A DNA stretch of 7,146 nt from Bacteroidales bacterium (GTDB lineage: Bacteria; Bacteroidota; Bacteroidia; Bacteroidales; Muribaculaceae), in the NCBI GenBank assembly GCA_900767075.1, contig CAAFXX010000314.1, forward strand, positions 1-7,146, written 5' to 3'. Positions within the stretch are counted from its first letter, which is position 1; each line of letters begins with the position of its first letter. Shown here one piece after another: positions 1 through 5,298 of the stretch. Both the position numbers and the translations under genes were made by a program. The notes below the pieces were generated by a model that saw nothing but the letters and a program-made list of their open reading frames with translations, made no database searches and was not told the DNA's origin.

Positions 1-914
1 AGCGTATCGGCACCGACATCGCCAACATGATCTATGAACTCTCCGAGAACCTTGCCAACAACGCCTACGAGGACTTCAGCGACTTCCAGAACGAAGTGCA
101 GCGTTCGCTCGCCATGGAGTCGCCCGTCACTGAAGAGGAATTCGCAAAGCTTGATTCCAACGAGCTTGCCGATCGCCTTTCAGAGGCAGCATTCCAGAAC
201 ATGAACCGCAAGAAGGAGAAGATGGGGCAGGGAGCATATCCCTACATCAAGGAATTCGTGGAGGACCGCGGTGCCACAGGCATGGTCGGAGTTCCCGTAA
301 CCGACGGACGCCGCATGTTCAACATCCGCGCCGACATTCAGGAATGCTATGCCAAGGAGTGTCGTCCTCTGACCAAAGCATGGGAGAAGGCAGTGCTTCT
401 GTCGTCGATCGACAACGCATGGCAGGAGCAGCTCCGCGAGATGGACGAGCTCCGCAAGTCTGTCCAGAATGCTTCGTACGAGCAGAAGGATCCGCTCGTG
501 ATCTACAAGATCGAGGCATTCGAGCTTTGGAAGAAGATGGTCGCCGACATGAACTCCAAGTCTGTCGCCACACTGATGCGAGGCAAGCTTGCCGTGCCTG
601 ACTACGAGGAGGCTAAAGCAGCCGCCGAGAAGGCACGCGAGGAGCAGGAGCGTCAGGCTGCCGCAGCCCGCGAGCGCGCTTCAATCCATCAGGAGTACAG
701 CACAGCCGGCACACCGAATCCTTACGCCAACTACAGCACTACCCGCGACACCTATCCCGGAGAGTCAGCCCAGCGCCGCGCCATGCAGCAGGCTACAAAC
801 CGTCAGCCCGCAGCCAAACAGCCGGTCAAGGCAGCCCCGAAGGTAGGACGTAACGATCCATGTCCCTGCGGTTCGGGCAAAAAATACAAGAACTGCTGCG
901 GCAAAGGACTCTAA
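1..914 (+). CDS. secA: Protein translocase subunit SecA, C-terminal part (5' end outside the window)
   Basis: SecA is the ATPase that drives unfolded preproteins through the SecYEG channel at the inner membrane. The reading frame is open from the left edge (first full codon at base 3), so the Met codon at 27 is internal and not a start. About 303 residues remain; both nucleotide-binding domains lie upstream. The visible part is the helical wing and scaffold, with the family-typical stretch containing DELRKSVQNASYEQKDPL at about 447-500. An Ala/Glu/Arg/Gln-rich, probably helical linker follows (about 600-690), then a flexible Ala/Pro/Gln-rich tail. The end is the zinc-binding SEC-C motif CPCGSGKKYKNCC (861-899; C-x-C-x8-C-C), which in SecA is known to contact SecB and/or ribosomes and phospholipid. 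The stop is TAA at 912-914. Identity is secure. Confidence 0.97.
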   Translation, partial: RIGTDIANMIYELSENLANNAYEDFSDFQNEVQRSLAMESPVTEEEFAKLDSNELADRLSEAAFQNMNRKKEKMGQGAYPYIKEFVEDRGATGMVGVPVTDGRRMFNIRADIQECYAKECRPLTKAWEKAVLLSSIDNAWQEQLREMDELRKSVQNASYEQKDPLVIYKIEAFELWKKMVADMNSKSVATLMRGKLAVPDYEEAKAAAEKAREEQERQAAAARERASIHQEYSTAGTPNPYANYSTTRDTYPGESAQRRAMQQATNRQPAAKQPVKAAPKVGRNDPCPCGSGKKYKNCCGKGL

Positions 915-946
915 GTCGCTTTGTAATGACGTAAATAAAGAAGCTG

Positions 947-978
947 TTTAAAAACCACAATAACCCGAAAAATGTTTG
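947..978 (+). promoter_or_regulatory. Possible Bacteroidota-type promoter upstream of sufC
   Basis: TTTA (947-950) stands in for the -33 TTTG, and AATGTTTG (971-978) for the -7 TAnnTTTG, separated by 20 bases, the usual spacing for the primary sigma factor of Bacteroides. One position deviates in each element. Transcription would begin at about 983-987, inside the left arm of the hairpin at 974-1021, so an intact hairpin could form only on RNA reading through from secA. This is consensus matching by eye in an AT-rich stretch and is weak evidence. Confidence 0.3.
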
Positions 979-1021
979 AACTATGTGGAGCCGGTCTGTG
1001 CCGGTTCCGCATGGTTCAAAC
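974..1021 (+). repeat. 21-bp inverted repeat / RNA hairpin between secA and sufC
   Basis: Arms at 974-994 and 1001-1021 enclose a 6-base loop (TCTGTG). All 21 positions pair in + strand RNA: 18 are Watson-Crick and three are G-U wobbles (982/1013, 986/1009, 990/1005). On the opposite strand those three would be A-C mismatches, so the structure appears built for + strand RNA. It starts about 60 bases after the secA stop. It could terminate or stabilise the secA transcript, or be a processing site, but the bases after it (TATTCTAAAAG) are not a run of T, so it is not a textbook intrinsic terminator. The structure itself is certain; its role is inferred. Confidence 0.8.
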
Positions 1022-1036
1022 TATTCTAAAAGAATA
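1022..1036 (+). repeat. Small AT-rich inverted repeat next to the long hairpin
   Basis: TATTCT (1022-1027) and AGAATA (1031-1036) are exact inverted copies around a 3-base loop, AAA. The repeat begins on the base directly after the long hairpin, so the two stems could stack in RNA, and it ends 11 bases before the sufC start codon. A 6-bp stem of mostly A-T pairs is weak alone and could be chance. Confidence 0.35.
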
Positions 1037-1045
1037 TAGACAAAG
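1035..1045 (+). repeat. 11-base word TATAGACAAAG, copy 1 (before sufC)
   Basis: TATAGACAAAG ends two bases before the sufC ATG. The same 11 bases occur at 5228-5238, in the gap before porU. No other copy was noticed by eye. It lies where a ribosome binding site would be, but it is not a Shine-Dalgarno sequence. The function is unknown and coincidence has not been excluded. Confidence 0.45.
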
Positions 1046-1047
1046 TC

Positions 1048-1815
1048 ATGTTGAAAGTCAAGGACTTACACGCCGAAATAAACGGGAAGGAAATTCTCAA
1101 GGGCATAAATCTTGAAGTGAAACCGGGTGAGGTTCACGCCATAATGGGCCCCAACGGGTCGGGTAAATCTACATTGTCGATGGTGCTCGCGGGAAACCCG
1201 GCATATACCGTTACGGGAGGTTCCGCCGAATTCTACGGCAAGGACCTGCTGGCAATGCCCCCCGAGATCCGCAGCCATGAAGGACTATTTCTCGGATTCC
1301 AGTATCCGGTAGAGATTCCGGGAGTGTCGATGGTGAATTTCATGCGTGCGGCAGTCAATGCCAAGCGCGCGTATTTCCATGAAGAGCCGATGTCGGCAAC
1401 GGCATTTCTGAAACTAATGCGCGAGAAACGCGCTATCGTGGAACTCGACAACAAGCTCGCATCCCGTTCGGTCAACGAAGGATTCTCCGGAGGTGAGAAG
1501 AAACGCAACGAGATATTCCAGATGGCTGTGCTCGAACCGAAGCTCTCCATCCTCGACGAGACAGACTCCGGCCTCGACATCGACGCCCTGCGTATCGTAG
1601 CGGAAGGAGTCAACAAGCTCAAGACCGAGAAAAACGCCACCATAGTCATCACCCACTATCAGCGCCTTCTCGATTATATAAAGCCTGATTTCGTACATAT
1701 CCTTTATAAAGGCAAAATCGTGATGACCGGAGGTCCGGAACTCGCCCTCGAGCTCGAGGAGCGCGGCTATGACTGGATCAAGGAACAGGTCGACAACGCA
1801 GAAAAAGCCGAATGA
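1048..1815 (+). CDS. sufC: Fe-S cluster assembly ATPase SufC
   Basis: This is a 255-residue cytoplasmic ABC-type ATPase of the SUF pathway. SufC binds SufB and SufD, and its ATP cycle reshapes the scaffold so that an iron-sulfur cluster can be built. All nucleotide-binding motifs are present: Walker A GPNGSGKST (residues 34-42), the Q-loop Gln85 in GFQYP, the signature FSGGEKKR (146-153), Walker B ending in LDETDSGLD with catalytic Glu171, and the switch His203. Length is normal for the family (E. coli SufC is about 248). There are no membrane segments, as expected for this soluble ABC protein. The ATG at 1048 gives the usual N-terminus MLKVKDLHAEI; no Shine-Dalgarno precedes it. The 3' end overlaps the sufD start as ATGA, suggesting coupled translation. 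The upstream neighbour is secA rather than the expected sufB. Confidence 0.97.
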   Translation: MLKVKDLHAEINGKEILKGINLEVKPGEVHAIMGPNGSGKSTLSMVLAGNPAYTVTGGSAEFYGKDLLAMPPEIRSHEGLFLGFQYPVEIPGVSMVNFMRAAVNAKRAYFHEEPMSATAFLKLMREKRAIVELDNKLASRSVNEGFSGGEKKRNEIFQMAVLEPKLSILDETDSGLDIDALRIVAEGVNKLKTEKNATIVITHYQRLLDYIKPDFVHILYKGKIVMTGGPELALELEERGYDWIKEQVDNAEKAE

Positions 1816-3170
1816 CAATGAGCGCACTCAAGCAATATACAGAACTCTATCGCGCCAACAGCGGTCTGATCGAGCAAAGCAGCGCGACGCCCCTCAACAG
1901 GCTTCGCCCCGAGGCTTGTCTCACGCTGGAGAACACCGTGCTGCCCAAAGCCGGGAGCGAGAACTATGAGAACACTGATCTCGAAGCAGTACTCAGCCCC
2001 GATTATGCACTGAACCTGGCAAGGATTCCGATGGATGTCAATCCCGCAGCCACATTCCGCTGCGAGGTTCCCACCCTGTCGACAAATCTCTTCATGATCA
2101 TCAACGAGAGATTCGCCGAGACCCCTCGTTCACGCGAAGGACTGCCGGAAGGCGTCGAAATCGGAAGTCTGCGCACGTTCGCGCTCGATTATCCCGAGTT
2201 AGTTGAAAAATACTACGGGAAAATCGCAGAGATGGCGAACCCTATAACGGCTCTCGACACCTTACTCGCACAGGATGGTCTTTTCCTGCGCGTCAAAAAA
2301 GGCACCGTGGTTGAAAAGCCCCTACAGCTTGTCAATATCCTTCAATATTCGATGACAGCCATGGTCTGCCGTCGTCTGTTGATAATAATCGAGGATGACG
2401 CACAGGCTAAACTTCTGACCTGCGACCATACGCAGAATCCTGAAAACGATCTTCTCAATGTGGAGACCGTCGAGATTTTCGTCGGTGAAAATGCATCGTT
2501 CGATTATTACGCGCTTGAAGAATCAAGCGAACGCACATGCCGTCTCTCGACACTTTATCTTGAGCAGGGAGCCGGCAGTCATGTCATAATCGACGGGATC
2601 ACCCTCTTCAACGGCTATTCGCGTAACGAATACTATTGCCGGTTTACAGGTGAGAACGCCGAGCTCCGCCTTCTCGGCATGGGAATCGAGGATGAATCGC
2701 GCTCTGTATCTACATATACGCGCATAAACCACGACGCGGCGCGCTGCCACAGCGACGAGCTCTTCAAATTCACTCTCGACGACAAGGCGCAGGGGTCCTT
2801 CACGGGCAGAATCTATGTGGCGCCCGGTGCCGTCAAGACCGAAGCATACCAGAGCAACCGCAATCTCGTCAGCACCGACACGGCTCGCATGATCAGCAAG
2901 CCTGAGCTGGAAATCTACAATGACGACGTGAAGTGCTCGCACGGCTGTGCGATAGGACAGCTCGACGCCATGCAGCTATTCTACATGCGCACGCGCGGTC
3001 TTGACGAGTCGACCGCACGCCTGCTCCTCAAACAGGCATTCATGGCGGATGTGATATCGGGAGTCAGGATCGACTCGCTGCGCGACCGCCTGCACATGCT
3101 TGTCGAACGCCGTTACGCAGGTCTCGAATCCGCATGCTCCGACTGTCAGGCATGCCACAAAACTATTTGA
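1812..3170 (+). CDS. sufD: Fe-S cluster assembly scaffold protein SufD
   Basis: SufD (452 residues, cytoplasmic) pairs with SufB on a SufC dimer to form the SufBC2D scaffold that assembles clusters from SufS-derived sulfur. The protein shows the SufB/SufD-type beta-helix core (roughly residues 150-370) and the conserved stretch KCSHGCAIGQLD, with Cys375 and His377. These match the SufD Cys/His at the SufB interface implicated in cluster formation (Cys358 and His360 in E. coli). A helical C-terminal region follows (LFYMRTRGLDESTARLLL). The extreme C-terminus has a CxxCxxCH cluster: Cys442, Cys445, Cys448, His449. The start is either the ATG at 1812, overlapping the sufC stop by 4 bases, or the ATG at 1818, two residues shorter; the first favours translational coupling. 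It is SufD rather than SufB by sequence type and position. Confidence 0.95.
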   Translation: MTMSALKQYTELYRANSGLIEQSSATPLNRLRPEACLTLENTVLPKAGSENYENTDLEAVLSPDYALNLARIPMDVNPAATFRCEVPTLSTNLFMIINERFAETPRSREGLPEGVEIGSLRTFALDYPELVEKYYGKIAEMANPITALDTLLAQDGLFLRVKKGTVVEKPLQLVNILQYSMTAMVCRRLLIIIEDDAQAKLLTCDHTQNPENDLLNVETVEIFVGENASFDYYALEESSERTCRLSTLYLEQGAGSHVIIDGITLFNGYSRNEYYCRFTGENAELRLLGMGIEDESRSVSTYTRINHDAARCHSDELFKFTLDDKAQGSFTGRIYVAPGAVKTEAYQSNRNLVSTDTARMISKPELEIYNDDVKCSHGCAIGQLDAMQLFYMRTRGLDESTARLLLKQAFMADVISGVRIDSLRDRLHMLVERRYAGLESACSDCQACHKTI

Positions 3171-3186
3171 ATACCAATATCGTATT

Positions 3187-4404
3187 ATGAGTTTTGACGT
3201 AGAAGAAATAAGAAAACGGTTTCCCATCCTGCAGCGCAAGGTGGGAGACCGGAATCTGGTATATCTCGACAATACCGCCACATCTCTGACGCCCTGCAAT
3301 GTAGTGACGGATATCGAAAACCGTTACGAAAACACCAAAGCCAACGTCCACCGCGGCGTGCATACGTTGTCGCAGGAAGCCACCGACCTACAGGAACGCA
3401 CCCGTCGCCGGGTTTGCTCCTGGATCAATGCGTCGGGTATCGAGGAAATTATCTTCACACGGGGCACCACCGAGGGAATCAATCTTGTTGCCTCCTCTTT
3501 CGGCGACCGTTTCCGTGACGGCGACGAAATTATCCTCACCGTCATGGAGCATCACGCAAATATCGTTCCATGGCAGCTTCTTCAACGTCATAAGGATATA
3601 AAGATACGGGTGGTCGACATCAACGAACGCGGCGAACTCGATCTTGACCAATACCGCAGCTACTTCAACGAACGGACGGTGTTTGCCTCATTTGCACACA
3701 TCAGCAATGTGCTCGGTACGGTCAATCCCGTCAAGGAGATGGTCGAGATAGCCCATTCCCACGGTGTGCCAGTACTTGTCGACGGTGCCCAGGCATCGCC
3801 CCACATACGCCCCGACATGCAGGATCTCGGCTGCGATTTCTACGTCTTCTCGTCACATAAGATGTACGGACCGACAGGTGTCGGCATCCTCTACGGACGC
3901 AAGGAACTGCTCGAAAGCATGCCTCCTTATCAGGGTGGCGGCGAAATGATCAAGCATGTCAGCTTCGGGGGGACTACGTTTGCAGACCTCCCCTTCAAAT
4001 TCGAGGCGGGCACACCCGATTTCGTCGACATCGCCGCTTTCGACAAGGCTTTCGACTTCATAGGGGAGGTCGGAATCGAAAACATGGCGGCACACGAGGA
4101 AGAACTGCTGAAATACACCACGGAACGTATGCTCGAGATTCCCGGCGTGAAGATATACGGAAGGGCTCCCCATAAGAGTGCGGTGATATCGTTCAACGTA
4201 GGCTCCGAGCACAATTATGATGTCGGATTTCTTCTTGACAAATTGGGCGTGGCGGTCCGCACCGGACATCATTGCGCCCAGCCGCTCATGGAACGACTCG
4301 GAACCCCCGGCACAGTCCGCGCCTCTTTTGCCGTCTACAACACCCGTGACGAAGCCGACGCTTTCCTCGCCGCGCTCAAGCGTGTCGCAGCCATGCTCGG
4401 GTAA
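3187..4404 (+). CDS. sufS: Cysteine desulfurase SufS (class II, PLP-dependent)
   Basis: SufS removes sulfur from L-cysteine as an enzyme-bound persulfide, leaving alanine, and supplies it to the SUF scaffold, usually through SufE or SufU (neither is in the window). Landmarks: MEHHANIVPW with His122/His123 near the cofactor; VDGAQ; the PLP-binding lysine Lys225 in SSHKMYGPTG; and the catalytic cysteine Cys363 in RTGHHCAQPLM, the class II (SufS) form of the loop. The length of 405 residues matches E. coli SufS (406). The ATG at 3187 was chosen because it gives the canonical start MSFDVEEIRKRFPIL. An in-frame ATG at 3100 would add 29 residues lying inside the sufD C-terminal coding region and unlike the family. 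It lies 16 bases after sufD, in the same operon. Identity is very secure; assignment to SufS rather than IscS rests on the loop type and context. Confidence 0.96.
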   Translation: MSFDVEEIRKRFPILQRKVGDRNLVYLDNTATSLTPCNVVTDIENRYENTKANVHRGVHTLSQEATDLQERTRRRVCSWINASGIEEIIFTRGTTEGINLVASSFGDRFRDGDEIILTVMEHHANIVPWQLLQRHKDIKIRVVDINERGELDLDQYRSYFNERTVFASFAHISNVLGTVNPVKEMVEIAHSHGVPVLVDGAQASPHIRPDMQDLGCDFYVFSSHKMYGPTGVGILYGRKELLESMPPYQGGGEMIKHVSFGGTTFADLPFKFEAGTPDFVDIAAFDKAFDFIGEVGIENMAAHEEELLKYTTERMLEIPGVKIYGRAPHKSAVISFNVGSEHNYDVGFLLDKLGVAVRTGHHCAQPLMERLGTPGTVRASFAVYNTRDEADAFLAALKRVAAMLG

Positions 4405-4437
4405 TCCCCGCCGCGTCTGTTTCCACATGATACGCAT

Positions 4438-5187
4438 ATGAAGAAACTTCTTTCATACCTGAACCATAAACGGAAGGACTTGCCGGCGGCAATCGGTTTT
4501 CTGATTGTCAGCGTCTGTCTTGTCCTGGCCTCGGTATGGGCATGGAACGAATATTTCACAAGCGCTCCATATGTCGACACGGAGCGTTATCCGATCAGGG
4601 GAATAGACATCTCGGCGCACAACGGCATGATGAATCTCGACGCCGCAGCCGACGACGGAGTGGCGTTCGCGTTCATAAAGGCGAGCGAAGGGATAAGTTT
4701 CCGCGATGAAAACTTCTCCATCAATTACAAGAAAGCCGGGCACGCCGGAATCAAACGCGGTGCCTATCATTATTTCCGGTTCGACTGCGACGGAGTGAAA
4801 CAGGCAATCAATCTACTGTCGGTGATCCGCAACCGTCAGCTCGAGCTCGGCATAGCCATCGATGTGGAAGACCACGGCAATGCCTCCGACGTTCCTCCCG
4901 AACTGATTCAACAGCGTCTGCAGGATATGGTGGAATACCTCAACCTCATGGGAAGACGCGTGATGTTCTACACAAACCGCGAGGGATATGAAAAATATCT
5001 CATGGACAATTACCCGGGCTATCCCCTCTGGATATGTCATTTTTCCGAAACACCTTTCGATGCCGACTGGACATTCTGGCAATATGACCACCACGGCAAA
5101 GTGAAAGGAATCAGAGGCGACGTAGACCTCGACGTCTTCATCGGCTCGCATTCTGACTGGGAACAATACCTGAGTCAGAATCAATAA
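4438..5187 (+). CDS. Membrane-anchored GH25 family glycoside hydrolase (lysozyme/muramidase-like)
   Basis: This 249-residue protein has a basic N-terminus (HKRK at 10-13), one hydrophobic segment at about residues 15-36, and a complete GH25 domain from about residue 52. GH25 enzymes cut the beta-1,4 bond between N-acetylmuramic acid and N-acetylglucosamine in peptidoglycan. Motifs: GIDISAHNG with Asp57; FAFIKASEG (77-85); GAYHYFRF (108-115); the catalytic pair Asp142/Glu144 in IDVED; MFYTN; LWICHF; and the terminal WTFWQYDHHG ... DVDLDVF. The hydrophobic segment has no clear signal peptidase site, so an inner-membrane anchor with the enzyme in the periplasm is most likely; a cleaved signal is possible. 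The gene starts 33 bases after sufS with no visible terminator or promoter, so it is probably co-transcribed. Its substrate in this cell is unknown: wall remodelling or processing of other bacteria's peptidoglycan are both possible. Confidence 0.9.
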   Translation: MKKLLSYLNHKRKDLPAAIGFLIVSVCLVLASVWAWNEYFTSAPYVDTERYPIRGIDISAHNGMMNLDAAADDGVAFAFIKASEGISFRDENFSINYKKAGHAGIKRGAYHYFRFDCDGVKQAINLLSVIRNRQLELGIAIDVEDHGNASDVPPELIQQRLQDMVEYLNLMGRRVMFYTNREGYEKYLMDNYPGYPLWICHFSETPFDADWTFWQYDHHGKVKGIRGDVDLDVFIGSHSDWEQYLSQNQ

Positions 5188-5190
5188 GGC

Positions 5191-5223
5191 TTTGTCCCTT
5201 AGCAATAATCAAGCTTATTTTTC
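5191..5223 (+). promoter_or_regulatory. Bacteroidota-type promoter candidate for porU
   Basis: TTTG (5191-5194) is a full match to the -33 element. TATTTTTC (5216-5223) matches five of the six fixed positions of TAnnTTTG, with a 21-base spacer, within the 19-21 bases known for Bacteroides. The predicted transcription start is about 5228-5232, leaving a leader of roughly 70 bases before porU. The region begins just after the stop of the GH25 gene, in a 111-base gap. No convincing terminator separates them; the AATAA/TTATT pair at 5204-5219 followed by T residues is too weak to call. Confidence 0.5.
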
Positions 5224-5227
5224 CGTT

Positions 5228-5238
5228 TATAGACAAAG
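5228..5238 (+). repeat. 11-base word TATAGACAAAG, copy 2 (before porU)
   Basis: This is identical to 1035-1045 before sufC. Here it sits at the predicted porU transcription start and 5 bases before the ATG of a 17-codon leader ORF (5244). In both places the word is followed within 2-5 bases by an ATG. No function is known for it. Confidence 0.45.
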
Positions 5239-5243
5239 GGAGC

Positions 5244-5297
5244 ATGCCCTGTAAGGCACCCTTGCCATTCTACATCTTTTGGCAACGAAACTATTGA
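5244..5297 (+). CDS. Putative 17-codon leader ORF upstream of porU
   Basis: ATG at 5244 to TGA at 5295-5297 encodes MPCKAPLPFYIFWQRNY. Its stop ends one base before the porU ATG at 5299, an arrangement that would allow terminating ribosomes to restart on porU. It follows the 11-base word shared with the sufC leader. Short stem options overlap its first half (5237-5250 and 5251-5265). There is no codon-level or homology evidence that it is translated; an ORF of this length can arise by chance. It resembles no peptide I recognise, and it is not a run of a single regulatory amino acid as in classical attenuators. Confidence 0.25.
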   Translation: MPCKAPLPFYIFWQRNY

Positions 5298-5298
5298 T

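Larger units (their letters stand above)
5190..5238. repeat. 7-bp inverted repeat bracketing the porU promoter candidate
   Basis: CTTTGTC (5190-5196) and GACAAAG (5232-5238) are exact inverted copies 35 bases apart. The left copy covers the -33 element and the right copy lies at the predicted transcription start, a layout compatible with a repressor binding both sites. The right copy is also part of the 11-base word shared with the sufC leader. Seven base pairs this far apart may be chance. Confidence 0.35.

Noticed and set aside
915..1047. Possible small RNA or tRNA gene in the secA-sufC gap
   Set aside because: No cloverleaf or T-loop sequence is seen. The only structure is the simple hairpin, reported separately.
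2523..2942. 139-codon open frame on the - strand opposite sufD
   Set aside because: It has no motifs and overlaps the conserved SufD core; it is a frame shadow. The 139-codon frame at 1233-1652 opposite sufC is rejected for the same reason.
3100..3186. In-frame upstream ATG that would extend SufS by 29 residues
   Set aside because: The added residues lie within the sufD coding sequence and do not resemble the family. The ATG at 3187 gives the standard SufS N-terminus and length.
3170..3186. Small hairpin AATAC / GTATT just before the sufS ATG
   Set aside because: A 5-bp stem with a 7-base loop in an AT-rich 16-base gap is expected by chance.
3853..4437. 194-codon open frame on the - strand opposite sufS
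   Set aside because: It is fully opposite strongly conserved sufS sequence, including the catalytic Cys363 loop. Long antisense frames are common opposite genes with G/C-rich third positions.
5204..5222. Possible intrinsic terminator after the GH25 gene (AATAA / TTATT plus T residues)
   Set aside because: The stem has only five A-T pairs around a 6-base loop and would be unstable. The same T-rich bases are better explained as the -7 element of the porU promoter candidate.
5237..5265. Short alternative stems in the porU leader (AGGG/CCCT and GTAAGG/CCTTGC)
   Set aside because: The stems of 4 and 6 bp are short, one contains a wobble, and they match no riboswitch class I know. They are too weak to annotate as a structured RNA.
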